Assembly: GCA_949358305.1 (NCBI GenBank)
Contig: OX442314.1
Span: forward strand, 65,419,369-65,483,368
DNA length: 64,000 nt
Source of the DNA: Strigamia acuminata
Lineage: Eukaryota > Arthropoda > Chilopoda > Geophilomorpha > Linotaeniidae
Direction: 5' to 3'
The position numbers were made by a program, and so were the translations under genes. Under the pieces are notes generated by a model. It searched no databases and was not told the origin of the DNA. It worked only from the letters and a program-made list of their open reading frames with translations. Every line of letters starts with the position of its first letter. Within the stretch, counting starts at the first letter, position 1. Below are positions 16,293 through 29,442 of this stretch, in pieces.

Positions 16293-19200
16293 GTTGGATG
16301 TTTCTAAAACTTACATTGGAGCCTTCTACTAAGGTTTAAACACTATTTCTGAACATTCAGAGACATTGGTGTTTGTGCTAAGTCAACTGTGATGAGATCA
16401 AAAGTCTATTCTCCCAAATCATTGGTTGGATGTTTCTAAAACTTACATTGGAGCCTTCTACTAAGGTTTAAACACTATTTCTGAACATTCAGAGACATTG
16501 GTGTTTGTGCTAAGTCAACTGCGATCTGAAATGAGCTCAAAATTTTTTTTTCAAAATTTATTGCTTGGGTGTTGCTAAAACTTACATTTAAGGCTTCTAC
16601 AAAGGTTTAAACACTATTTATAAACATTCAGACACATTGGACTTGTGGTGTTTGTGCTAAGTCAACTGTGATGAGATCAAAAGTCTATTCTTCCAAATCA
16701 TTGGTTGGATGTTTCTAAAACTTACATTGGAGCCTTCTACTAAGGTTTAAACACTATTTCTGAACATTCAGAGACATTGGTGTTTGTGCTAAGTCAACTG
16801 CGATCTGAAATGAGCTCAAAATTTTTTTTTCAAAATTTATTGCTTGGGTGTTGCTAAAACTTACATCTACAAAGGTTTAAACACTATTTATAAACATTCA
16901 GACACATTGGACTTGTGGTGTTTGTGCTAAGTCAACTGTGATGAGATCAAAAGTCTATTCTCCCAAATCATTGGTTGGATGTTTCTAAAACTTACATTAG
17001 AGCCTTCTACTAAGGTTTAAACACTATTTCTAAACATTCAGAGACATTGGTCTTGTGGTGTTTGTGCTAAGTCAACTGTGATTAGATCAAAAGTCTATTC
17101 TCCCAAATCATTGGTTGGATGTTTCTAAAACTTACATTGGAGCCTTCTACTAAGGTTTAAACACTATTTCTGAACATTCAGAGACATTGGTCTTGTGGTG
17201 TTTGTGCTAAGTCAACTGTGATGAGATCAAAAGTCTATTCTCCTAAATCAATGGTTGAATGTTTCTAAAACTTACATTGGAGCCTTCTACTAAGGTTTAA
17301 ACACTATTTCTGAACATTCAGAGACATTGGACTTGTGGTGTTTGTGCTAAGTCAACTGTGATGAGATCAAAAGTCTATTCTCCCAAATCATTGGTTGGAT
17401 GTTTCTAAAACTTACATTGGAGCCTTCTACTAAGGTTTAAACACTATTTCTGAACATTCAGAGACATTGGACTTGTGGTGTTTGTGCTAAGTCAACTGTG
17501 ATGAGATCAAAGTCTATTCTCCCAAATCATTGGTTGGATGTTTCTAAAACTTACATTGGAGCCTTCTACTAAGGTTTAAACACTATTTCTGAACATTCAG
17601 AGACATTGGTGTTTGTGCTAAGTCAACTGTGATGAGATCAAAAGTCTATTCTCCCAAATCATTGGTTGGATGTTTCTAAAACTTACATTGGAGCCTTCTA
17701 CTAAGGTTTAAACACTATTTCTGAACATTCAGAGACATTGGTCTTGTGGTGTTTGTGCTAAGTCAACTGCAATGTGAAATGAACTCAAAATTTTTTTTTC
17801 AAAATTTATTGCTTGGGTGTTGCTAAAACTTATATTGAAGGCTTCTACTAAGGTTTAAACACTATTTCTGAACGTTCAGAGACATTGGACTTGTGGTGTT
17901 TGTGCTAAGTCAACTGTGATGAGATCAAAAGTCTATTCTCTCAAATCATTGGTTGGATGTTTCTAAAACTTACATTGGAGCCTTCTACTAAGGTTTAAAC
18001 ACTATTTCTGAACATTCAGAGACATTGGTCTTGTGGTGTTTGTGCTAAGTCAACTGTGATGAGATCAAAAGTCTATTCTCCTAAATCATTGGTTGAATGT
18101 TTCTAAAACTTACATTGGAGCCTTCTACTAAGGTTTAAACACTATTTCTGAACATTCAGAGACATTGGACTTGTGGTGTTTCTGCTAAGTCAACTGTGAT
18201 GAGATCAAAAGTCTATTCTCCCAAATCATTGGTTGGATGTTTCTAAAACTTACATTGGAGCCTTCTACTAAGGTTTAAACACTATTTCTGAACATTCAGA
18301 GACATTGGACTTGTGGTGTTTGTGCTAAGTCAACTGTGATGAGATCAAAAGTCTATTCTCCCAAATCATTGGTTGGATGTTTCTAAAACTTACATTGGAG
18401 CCTTCTACTAAGGTTTAAACACTATTTCTGAACATTCAGAGACATTGGTGTTTGTGCTAAGTCAACTGTGATGAGATCAAAAGTCTATTCTCCCAAATCA
18501 TTGGTTGGATGTTTCTAAAACTTACATTGGAGCCTTCTACTAAGGTTTAAACACTATTTCTGAACATTCAGAGACATTGGACTTGTGGTGTTTGTGCTAA
18601 GTCAACTGTGATGAGATCAAAAGTCTATTCTCCCAAATCATTGGTTGGATGTTTCTAAAACTTACATTGGAGCCTTCTACTAAGGTTTAAACACTATTTC
18701 TGAACATTCAGAGACATTGGACTTGTGGTGTTTGTGCTAAGTCAACTGTGATGAGATCAAAAGTCTATTCTCCCAAATCATTGGTTGGATGTTTCTAAAA
18801 CTTACATTGGAGCCTTCTACTAAGGTTTAAACACTATTTCTGAACATTCAGAGACATTGGTGTTTGTGCTAAGTCAACTGTGATGAGATCAAAAGTCTAT
18901 TCTCCCAAATCATTGATTGGATGTTTCTAAAACTTACATTGGAGCCTTCTACTAAGGTTTAAACACTATTTCTGAACATTCAGAGACATTGGACTTGTGG
19001 TGTTTGTGCTAAGTCAACTGTGATTAGATCAAAAGTCTATTCTCCCAAATCATTGGTTGGATGTCTCTAAAACTTACATTGGAGCCTTCTACTAAGGTTT
19101 AAACACTATTTCTGAACATTCAGAGACATTGGTCTTGTGGTGTTTGTGCTAAGTCAACTGTGATGAGATCAAAAGTCTATTCTCCCAAATCATTGGTTGG

Positions 19201-22200
19201 ATGTTTCTAAAATTTACATTGGAGCCTTCTACTAAGGTTTAAACACTATTTCTGAACATTCAGAGACATTGGTCTTGTGGTGTTTGTGCTAAGTCAACTG
19301 TGATGAGATCAAAAGTCTATTCTCCTAAATCAATGGTTGAATGTTTCTAAAACTTACATTGGAGCCTTCTACTAAGGTTTAAACACTATTTCTGAACATT
19401 CAGAGACATTGGACTTGTGGTGTTTGTGCTAAGTCAACTGTGATGAGATCAAAAGTCTATTCTCCCAAATCATTGGTTGGATGTTTCTAAAACTTACATT
19501 GGAGCCTTCTACTAAGGTTTAAACACTATTTCTGAACATTCAGAGACATTGGTGTTTGTGCTAAGTCAACTGCGATCTGAAATGAGCTCAAAATTTTTTT
19601 TTCAAAATTTATTGCTTGGGTGTTGCTAAAACTTACATCTACAAAGGTTTAAACACTATTTATAAACATTCAGACACATTGGACTTGTGGTGTTTGTGCT
19701 AAGTCAACTGTGATGAGATCAAAAGTCTATTCTCCCAAATCATTGGTTGGATGTTTCTAAAACTTACATTAGAGCCTTCTACTAAGGTTTAAACACTATT
19801 TCTAAACATTCAGAGACATTGGTCTTGTGGTGTTTGTGCTAAGTCAACTGTGATTAGATCAAAAGTCTATTCTCCCAAATCATTGGTTGGATGTTTCTAA
19901 AACTTACATTGGAGCCTTCTACTAAGGTTTAAACACTATTTCTGAACATTCAGAGACATTGGTCTTGTGGTGTTTGTGCTAAGTCAACTGTGATGAGATC
20001 AAAAGTCTATTCTCCTAAATCAATGGTTGAATGTTTCTAAAACTTACATTGGAGCCTTCTACTAAGGTTTAAACACTATTTCTGAACATTCAGAGACATT
20101 GGACTTGTGGTGTTTGTGCTAAGTCAACTGTGATGAGATCAAAAGTCTATTCTCCCAAATCATTGGTTGGATGTTTCTAAAACTTACATTGGAGCCTTCT
20201 ACTAAGGTTTAAACACTATTTCTGAACATTCAGAGACATTGGACTTGTGGTGTTTGTGCTAAGTCAACTGTGATGAGATCAAAAGTCTATTCTCCCAAAT
20301 CATTGGTTGGATGTTTCTAAAACTTACATTGGAGCCTTCTACTAAGGTTTAAACACTATTTCTGAACATTCAGAGACATTGGTGTTTGTGCTAAGTCAAC
20401 TGTGATGAGATCAAAAGTCTATTCTCCCAAATCATTGGTTGGATGTTTCTAAAACTTACATTGGAGCCTTCTACTAAGGTTTAAACACTATTTCTGAACA
20501 TTCAGAGACATTGGTCTTGTGGTGTTTGTGCTAAGTCAACTGCGATGTGAAATGAACTCAAAATTTTTTTTTCAAAATTTATTGCTTGGGTGTTGCTAAA
20601 ACTTATATTGAAGGCTTCTACTAAGGTTTAAACACTATTTCTGAACGTTCAGAGACATTGGACTTGTGGTGTTTGTGCTAAGTCAACTGTGATGAGATCA
20701 AAAGTCTATTCTCTCAAATCATTGGTTGGATGTTTCTAAAACTTACATTGGAGCCTTCTACTAAGGTTTAAACACTATTTCTGAACATTCAGAGACATTG
20801 GTCTTGTGGTGTTTGTGCTAAGTCAACTGTGATGAGATCAAAAGTCTATTCTCCTAAATCATTGGTTGAATGTTTCTAAAACTTACATTGGAGCCTTCTA
20901 CTAAGGTTTAAACACTATTTCTGAACATTCAGAGACATTGGACTTGTGGTGTTTCTGCTAAGTCAACTGTGATGAGATCAAAAGTCTATTCTCCCAAATC
21001 ATTGGTTGGATGTTTCTAAAACTTACATTGGAGCCTTCTACTAAGGTTTAAACACTATTTCTGAACATTCAGAGACATTGGTCTTGTGGTGTTTGTGCTA
21101 AGTCAACTGCGATGAGATCAAAAGTCTATTCTCCCAAATCATTGGTTGGATGTTTCTAAAACTTACATTGGAGATTTCTACTAAGGTTTAAACACTATTT
21201 CTGAACATTCAGAGACATTGGTCTTGTGGTGTTTGTGCTAAGTCAACTGTGATTAGATCAAAAGTCTATTCTCCCAAATCATTGGTTGGATGTCTCTAAA
21301 ACTTACATTGGAGCCTTCTACTAAGGTTTAAACACTATTTCTGAACATTCAGAGACATTGGTCTTGTGGTGTTTGTGCTAAGTCAACTGTGATGAGATCA
21401 AAAGTCTATTCTCCCAAATCATTAGTTGGATGTTTCTAAAACTTACATTGGAGCCTTCTACTAAGGTTTAAACACTATTTCTGAACATTCAGAGACATTG
21501 GTCTTGTGGTGTTTGTGCTAAGTCAACTGTGATGAGATCAAAAGTCTATTCTCCTAAATCAATGGTTGAATGTTTCTAAAACTTACATTGGAGCCTTCTA
21601 CTAAGGTTTAAACACTATTTCTGAACATTCAGAGACATTGGACTTGTGGTGTTTGTGCTAAGTCAACTGTGATGAGATCAAAAGTCTATTCTCCCAAATC
21701 ATTGGTTGGATGTTTCTAAAACTTACATTGGAGCCTTCTACTAAGGTTTAAACACTATTTCTGAACATTCAGAGACATTGGACTTGTGGTGTTTGTGCTA
21801 AGTCAACTGTGATGAGATCAAAAGTCTATTCTCCCAAATCATTGGTTGGATGTTTCTAAAACTTACATTGGAGCCTTCTACTAAGGTTTAAACACTATTT
21901 CTAAACATTCAGAGACATTGGTGTTTGTGCTAAGTCAACTGCGATCTGAAATGAGCTCAAAATTTTTTTTTCAAAATTTATTGCTTGGGTGTTGCTAAAA
22001 CTTACATTTAAGGCTTCTACAAAGGTTTAAACACTATTTATAAACATTCAGACACATTGGACTTGTGGTGTTTGTGCTAAGTCAACTGTGATGAGATCAA
22101 AAGTCTATTCTCCCAAATCATTGGTTGGATGTTTCTAAAACTTACATTGGAGCCTTCTACTAAGGTTTAAACACTATTTCTGAACATTCAGAGACATTGG

Positions 22201-25200
22201 TCTTGTGGTGTTTGTGCTAAGTCAACTGTGATTAGATCAAAAGTCTATTCTCCCAAATCATTGGTTGGATGTCTCTAAAACTTACATTGGAGCCTTCTAC
22301 TAAGGTTTAAACACTATTTCTGAACATTCAGAGACATTGGTCTTGTGGTGTTTGTGCTAAGTCAACTGTGATGAGATCAAAAGTCTATTCTCCCAAATCA
22401 TTGGTTGGATGTTTCTAAAATTTACATTGGAGCCTTCTACTAAGGTTTAAACACTATTTCTGAACATTCAGAGACATTGGTCTTGTGGTGTTTGTGCTAA
22501 GTCAACTGTGATGAGATCAAAAGTCTATTCTCCTAAATCAATGGTTGAATGTTTCTAAAACTTACATTGGAGCCTTCTACTAAGGTTTAAACACTATTTC
22601 TGAACATTCAGAGACATTGGACTTGTGGTGTTTGTGCTAAGTCAACTGTGATGAGATCAAAAGTCTATTCTCCCAAATCATTGGTTGGATGTTTCTAAAA
22701 CTTACATTGGAGCCTTCTACTAAGGTTTAAACACTATTTCTGAACATTCAGAGACATTGGTGTTTGTGCTAAGTCAACTGCGATCTGAAATGAGCTCAAA
22801 ATTTTTTTTTCAAAATTTATTGCTTGGGTGTTGCTAAAACTTACATCTACAAAGGTTTAAACACTATTTATAAACATTCAGACACATTGGACTTGTGGTG
22901 TTTGTGCTAAGTCAACTGTGATGAGATCAAAAGTCTATTCTCCCAAATCATTGGTTGGATGTTTCTAAAACTTACATTAGAGCCTTCTACTAAGGTTTAA
23001 ACACTATTTCTAAACATTCAGAGACATTGGTCTTGTGGTGTTTGTGCTAAGTCAACTGTGATTAGATCAAAAGTCTATTCTCCCAAATCATTGGTTGGAT
23101 GTTTCTAAAACTTACATTGGAGCCTTCTACTAAGGTTTAAACACTATTTCTGAACATTCAGAGACATTGGTCTTGTGGTGTTTGTGCTAAGTCAACTGTG
23201 ATGAGATCAAAAGTCTATTCTCCTAAATCAATGGTTGAATGTTTCTAAAACTTACATTGGAGCCTTCTACTAAGGTTTAAACACTATTTCTGAACATTCA
23301 GAGACATTGGACTTGTGGTGTTTGTGCTAAGTCAACTGTGATGAGATCAAAAGTCTATTCTCCCAAATCATTGGTTGGATGTTTCTAAAACTTACATTGG
23401 AGCCTTCTACTAAGGTTTAAACACTATTTCTGAACATTCAGAGACATTGGTGTTTGTGCTAAGTCAACTGTGATGAGATCAAAAGTCTATTCTCCCAAAT
23501 CATTGGTTGGATGTTTCTAAAACTTACATTGGAGCCTTCTACTAAGGTTTAAACACTATTTCTGAACATTCAGAGACATTGGTCTTGTGGTGTTTGTGCT
23601 AAGTCAACTGCGATGTGAAATGAACTCAAAATTTTTTTTTCAAAATTTATTGCTTGGGTGTTGCTAAAACTTATATTGAAGGCTTCTACTAAGGTTTAAA
23701 CACTATTTCTGAACGTTCAGAGACATTGGACTTGTGGTGTTTGTGCTAAGTCAACTGTGATGAGATCAAAAGTCTATTCTCTCAAATCATTGGTTGGATG
23801 TTTCTAAAACTTACATTGGAGCCTTCTACTAAGGTTTAAACACTATTTCTGAACATTCAGAGACATTGGTCTTGTGGTGTTTGTGCTAAGTCAACTGTGA
23901 TGAGATCAAAAGTCTATTCTCCTAAATCATTGGTTGAATGTTTCTAAAACTTACATTGGAGCCTTCTACTAAGGTTTAAACACTATTTCTGAACATTCAG
24001 AGACATTGGACTTGTGGTGTTTCTGCTAAGTCAACTGTGATGAGATCAAAAGTCTATTCTCCCAAATCATTGGTTGGATGTTTCTAAAACTTACATTGGA
24101 GCCTTCTACTAAGGTTTAAACACTATTTCTGAACATTCAGAGACATTGGTCTTGTGGTGTTTGTGCTAAGTCAACTGCGATGAGATCAAAAGTCTATTCT
24201 CCCAAATCATTGGTTGGATGTTTCTAAAACTTACATTGGAGATTTCTACTAAGGTTTAAACACTATTTCTGAACATTCAGAGACATTGGTCTTGTGGTGT
24301 TTGTGCTAAGTCAACTGTGATTAGATCAAAAGTCTATTCTCCCAAATCATTGGTTGGATGTCTCTAAAACTTACATTGGAGCCTTCTACTAAGGTTTAAA
24401 CACTATTTCTGAACATTCAGAGACATTGGTCTTGTGGTGTTTGTGCTAAGTCAACTGTGATGAGATCAAAAGTCTATTCTCCCAAATCATTAGTTGGATG
24501 TTTCTAAAACTTACATTGGAGCCTTCTACTAAGGTTTAAACACTATTTCTGAACATTCAGAGACATTGGTCTTGTGGTGTTTGTGCTAAGTCAACTGTGA
24601 TGAGATCAAAAGTCTATTCTCCTAAATCAATGGTTGAATGTTTCTAAAACTTACATTGGAGCCTTCTACTAAGGTTTAAACACTATTTCTGAACATTCAG
24701 AGACATTGGACTTGTGGTGTTTGTGCTAAGTCAACTGTGATGAGATCAAAAGTCTATTCTCCCAAATCATTGGTTGGATGTTTCTAAAACTTACATTGGA
24801 GCCTTCTACTAAGGTTTAAACACTATTTCTGAACATTCAGAGACATTGGACTTGTGGTGTTTGTGCTAAGTCAACTGTGATGAGATCAAAAGTCTATTCT
24901 CCCAAATCATTGGTTGGATGTTTCTAAAACTTACATTGGAGCCTTCTACTAAGGTTTAAACACTATTTCTAAACATTCAGAGACATTGGTGTTTGTGCTA
25001 AGTCAACTGCGATCTGAAATGAGCTCAAAATTTTTTTTTCAAAATTTATTGCTTGGGTGTTGCTAAAACTTACATTTAAGGCTTCTACAAAGGTTTAAAC
25101 ACTATTTATAAACATTCAGACACATTGGACTTGTGGTGTTTGTGCTAAGTCAACTGTGATGAGATCAAAAGTCTATTCTCCCAAATCATTGGTTGGATGT

Positions 25201-25845
25201 TTCTAAAACTTACATTGGAGCCTTCTACTAAGGTTTAAACACTATTTCTGAACATTCAGAGACATTGGTCTTGTGGTGTTTGTGCTAAGTCAACTGTGAT
25301 GAGATCAAAAGTCTATTCTCCTAAATCAATGGTTGAATGTTTTTAAAACTTACATTGGAGCCTTCTACTAAGGTTTAAACACTATTTCTGAACATTCAGA
25401 GACATTGGACTTGTGGTGTTTCTGCTAAGTCAACTGTGATGAGATCAAAAGTCTATTCTCCCAAATCATTGGTTGGATGTTTCTAAAACTTACATTGGAG
25501 CCTTCTACTAAGGTTTAAACACTATTTCTGAACATTCAGAGACATTGGTCTTGTGGTGTTTGTGCTAAGTCAACTGTGATGAGATCAAAAGTCTATTCTC
25601 CCAAATCATTGGTTGGATGTTTCTAAAACTTACATTGGAGCCTTCTACTAAGGTTTAAACACTATTTCTGAACATTCAGAGACATTGGTCTTGTGGTGTT
25701 TGTGCTAAGTCAACTGTGATTAGATCAAAAGTCTATTCTCCCAAATCATTGGTTGGATGTCTCTAAAACTTACATTGGAGCCTTCTACTAAGGTTTAAAC
25801 ACTATTTCTGAACATTCAGAGACATTGGTCTTGTGGTGTTTGTGC
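16293..25845. repeat. Satellite array, segment 2
   Basis: 9553 bp of uninterrupted monomers. Besides 140/132-bp A monomers it has B types (16521, about 16800, 19571, 21949, 22781, 25013) and a C type with GTGAAATGAACTC and GAACGTTCAG (17769, 20542, 23610). C-to-C distances of 2773 and 3068 bp and deleted-B distances of 2772 and 3208 bp (16863, 19635, 22843) show higher-order units with whole-monomer gains and losses. BEL2 interrupts it at GTGC. Confidence 0.97.
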
Positions 25846-27317
25846 TGTTGCGGTCAGTCAACAGGAACAGAGAAGAACTGAGATGTGGCGATTCGAAACT
25901 CCCGCCAACAAACTCAAACGATCGTATAGTGAAATTCGTACGTGTACCGTGTGGAAATGCACTTGATTCGCCTCAAAATCTCCTGTTACATGAAGGTTTA
26001 ACTGTTGGAAACACTTTTGCATGGTATCCAAGTGCTTGCTGATCCATTGGCCAGTCTGGGAAAAATGGTTCTCTACTCAGGACACATTGGAAATGGGTCA
26101 AAAGCAGAAAATACAAGAGTTAACATTAACACGACTATTTTAATCAAATATAAAATGGCAACTGAATAATTACACATTATCAATCAAAAGGCACGCAACA
26201 AGCCAATTGTCGTCAAAGTACAATAAAGAAAATACTCTGTTGCCACGGAAACGGAGGAAATGCAATTTCAAGCAAAGACAACAAATTACGAGAAATGTAT
26301 TAAAAATAATGTGTAATAGCTCAAAATGAGCACAAAAAACTCAGGAATAATAAAGTCTATCGTAACAACAAAATTCGTTAATCAAAACACTGAGAAAACA
26401 GCGAAAACAGTGATCGCTAGGCAGACAATTGGGCCTAACCAATCAAAGACAAGCAAAATGACATAATCATCAAGTTTGAATTCAAAGTCACACACAAAAC
26501 CAAATAAGTAAAGATTTTGCATTGAAATACATTAAAACTAAATAGTACTAACACCAATTGAGATATAAAAACAAAGCGACATGAAAGATTTACAAATCAT
26601 CGGCAAAATCCAACATGGCGTCCGGTAAACTCTACATTGGCGGCAAAACACAAGGTTTGAATTTCAACACAAGAAATAACTTATGTAAACACTTTGAAAT
26701 AAGTAAATAAGTTCAGGGAATGTAATTTCCCGCAAAACAAGACACTTTTTAATGAAAGAACACTTGAAATCAACCGCAAACCGAACGAAACGATCTTGGA
26801 CGGCAACGCACATGCGGGGTCCGTCACGATCGCTCGTAGCAGAAAAACGGCTGTTCCGGGACGAAATTAGAGTGCACGAATCAACAGATCACCCCCAAAT
26901 TAGTCTAAAACAATGTCAAAAACAATTCTAACCATCAAAATTCCGTCCAAACGGAAGGTTAGAAGTTTGAACAAAAACCGAACTAGAACTTGAAATATGA
27001 CGTCACGTCAATAACACTAGTGAACTGTTTAACGACAAATGCACCAAATTTCACCCGAAATCACACAAATTGATAGAAAATGAATAAAGTAACACAAAAT
27101 CACGCAATAAACACTAGAAATAAATGCAATAAACAATGGAATATCACATTTCATCAAACATCAGTATCTGAAAGCACTAAAAACATTTTAATAATGCAAA
27201 AATCCTGTAAATAAAAACTGAAATGTTATGCAAAATAAAACACACTTTGGAAACATTTATTCAGACACAAATTGGCAATAAAAGTAGTTTCTAAATTATT
27301 CCACGTTGTTTGCAACA
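25846..27317 (-). repeat. 3' LTR of BEL2
   Basis: 1472 bp, direct repeat of 33529-35000. Contains TGACGTCA (26998-27005), YY1-like AACATGGCG (26612-26620) and CGCACATGCG (26807-26816). Its inverted repeat at 26235 has a C-to-T change that breaks one pair (CTCTGTT), unlike the other copy. Confidence 0.95.
26998..27005 (-). promoter_or_regulatory. CRE palindrome TGACGTCA in BEL2 LTR
   Basis: Followed on the plus strand by a further CGTCA half-site. A second copy lies at 34681-34688 in the other LTR. Confidence 0.5.
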
Positions 27318-27360
27318 ACGAATTGCCAGCGAGAAAGAGAGAGAAGAGAGATGAGAGAAG
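27318..27360 (-). other. Pyrimidine tract in the PPT position, BEL2
   Basis: On the element strand the bases before the 3' LTR are a long C/T run (CTCTCTTCTCTCTCTTTCTC) followed by GCTGGCAATTCGT. The complementary strand is purine-rich. The final motif matches the GCCGGCAATTCG of BEL1 and BEL4. Confidence 0.8.
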
Positions 27361-27375
27361 TCTGCAAAACACACA

Positions 27376-29442
27376 TCAATCAAGTTCAAGGGCTCTAATA
27401 TGCCTTACAGAACGACGCAACTCTCTTCCATCGGGAAGCACAACACTGACGATGCGAATTAGTCCATCATCACCAGGAAAAACTTGTTTTATTCTGGCAA
27501 GAGGCCAAAAGTAAGGGTTGGTTCCCATCTTTTCAAGAAGAACAATCTGATCAATTTTGGGGTTTTGAAAAGATTTATCTCCTTTAGTCTCATAAAAGTT
27601 TCTTAACTGCATCAAGTAACTGTGTTTCCATATACTCCAAAAATCCCAAATGAACTGTCTTCTTTTCTTGTCGAGTTTTCGAAGGTCACTTTTCTTGATT
27701 GCATTCAAGGTCTTGTTGATCATGTATTTCGGCATACCTCCCGTTAAAAAGTTTTCAGGTGAAAGGATTCTGCCGCCGTCTATATTTTCGTGTACATACG
27801 ACAAAGGTCGTGAATTCAACACGGAGCTGATCTCAAGAACCAAGGTTTGTAAATTTTCTAAATCCACAGTGTGTCTCAATAAAGTTTTCCGCAATTTATC
27901 CTTTACTGAACGGACTAGTCTCTCCCAAGCTCCTCCCATCCACGGTGAAAGTGGAGGGATAAATGTCCATACAATCCTTTTCTCAGACAGAAATGTTTTT
28001 ATGTCCGAACGGCCAATCAGTTTTCCCCATGACTGAATTTGTGTACTTCCTTTTTCAAAGGTTTTACTGTTGTCCGAGAAGACTTTTGCTGGACAACCGT
28101 AACGAGCACAAAATCTTCTGAATGCCAATAAGAATTTCTCAGTGGATAAATCTTCGGACACTTCGAGATGTAAACTTCGTGTAACCATACAAGTGAATAA
28201 TAAAATGTATGTTTTCTTCAATCGTTTTTTGTCCTTTCCCACAAAAATAGGTCCTAAATGATCGATTCCGGTGTGTTGAAAAGGAGCTGCTGGGGTTACT
28301 CTTTCTTTCGGTAATTCTCCAGTAGACGGATTATTTCTTGCAAGTTTAGTCCTTCTGCAAACGGAACATTCTCTTATCACAGTCTGAATGGTCCTGCGTC
28401 CTCGGAGAACCCAAAATTTCTCACGAATTCGGTAAAGTGTTTCACTCAAATCTCCATGCATGAGATCAAGATGAGTCTTGCGAATAATTAATCTAGTTAC
28501 CCAACTTTCGTTATGCAAAAGAATCGGGTATTTTTCGTCAAACGAAAGCAAAGACAATCTCAGTCTGCTACGCAAACGTAAAAGTCCATCCTCATCTAAG
28601 AAATATTCAAAATTTTTCAAAGGGGAGTATCTCTCAACTTCAGTCTTGTTTCTCACAGCTTCGATCTCTTCTCGAAAGTAGATTTCTTGTGAAAATTGAA
28701 GAATCCTAATTTGACTGGATTCCATTTCGCGTTGCGCGAGATCTTCGCCGCGAAAACGATGAGATTTCCAGCGCAAAATATACGAAAATACTCTAACTAG
28801 ACGGTTGAAGTTGCGATATCTTTTGAAAAATTTGCTTATAAATGTCTCTTTGACTTGAACATTCATAACCACAATTCTTTTTTCTTCTTCGGGTAGTTTT
28901 TCTTGCACGACCTCGACTTTTTCGATTTTAGAAACGTCCACGCCGTTCCACCAAAGTTTATTTGTCATTAATGTTTTTGCATCGTGTGGTCGTGTAAGTA
29001 GATCTGCAGGATTGAACTCTGTCGGAATATGTGACCATTGGCTTGCGTCAGACGATGAAACAATTTCCTGAACGCGGTTAGAAACATAAGGCTTCCACTC
29101 ATTTTTCTTCGAGTTGATCCAAGCCAAAGTTATGGTGGAATCAGAAAAATATCGAATGGTTTTGATTGGATAACCTGGCAGAAAGTTATTTGTCAAATAC
29201 TGACACATCCGTACACCAACGACCGCAGCAGTTAATTCAAGTCTAGGCAAGGTAATCTTTTTTGCAGGGGCTAGTCTACATTTGCTGAGTAGCAAAGTTC
29301 TTTTTCCTTTGTTGTTGACGATGAAAATTGCACATCCAAAGGCTTTAGGGCTGGCATCACAGAAAACTTCAATACTCAACTCTTCATTAGAATAGGTTTC
29401 TAACCATCGAGGTACCTTAATTTCTGGATGTCTCGACTCCAT
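27376..29442 (-). CDS. pol: BEL2 Pol, C-terminal part: RNase H and integrase
   Basis: 688 aa. RNase H begins near residue 25 (VFCDAS). PADLLTR is near 145. The integrase His/Cys region (HLDLMHGD ... CSVCRR) and the D-D-E core (GIDHLG, FSDNSKTFE, GGAWERLVRS with E507) follow. It ends RALELD with a short tail to the LTR. It overlaps the upstream ORF by 43 nt in the -1 frame. The usual polyprotein would be continuous here, so the split comes from a 10-nt deletion near 29420. Confidence 0.88.
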   Translation of the reverse strand: MESRHPEIKVPRWLETYSNEELSIEVFCDASPKAFGCAIFIVNNKGKRTLLLSKCRLAPAKKITLPRLELTAAVVGVRMCQYLTNNFLPGYPIKTIRYFSDSTITLAWINSKKNEWKPYVSNRVQEIVSSSDASQWSHIPTEFNPADLLTRPHDAKTLMTNKLWWNGVDVSKIEKVEVVQEKLPEEEKRIVVMNVQVKETFISKFFKRYRNFNRLVRVFSYILRWKSHRFRGEDLAQREMESSQIRILQFSQEIYFREEIEAVRNKTEVERYSPLKNFEYFLDEDGLLRLRSRLRLSLLSFDEKYPILLHNESWVTRLIIRKTHLDLMHGDLSETLYRIREKFWVLRGRRTIQTVIRECSVCRRTKLARNNPSTGELPKERVTPAAPFQHTGIDHLGPIFVGKDKKRLKKTYILLFTCMVTRSLHLEVSEDLSTEKFLLAFRRFCARYGCPAKVFSDNSKTFEKGSTQIQSWGKLIGRSDIKTFLSEKRIVWTFIPPLSPWMGGAWERLVRSVKDKLRKTLLRHTVDLENLQTLVLEISSVLNSRPLSYVHENIDGGRILSPENFLTGGMPKYMINKTLNAIKKSDLRKLDKKRRQFIWDFWSIWKHSYLMQLRNFYETKGDKSFQNPKIDQIVLLEKMGTNPYFWPLARIKQVFPGDDGLIRIVSVVLPDGRELRRSVRHIRALELD

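Noticed and set aside
25833-26042. ORF crossing satellite and LTR (also 33444-33725, 8990-9217)
   Set aside because: Antisense frames of homologous U5 regions. Their similarity to each other is explained by LTR homology and they cross the insertion joint.
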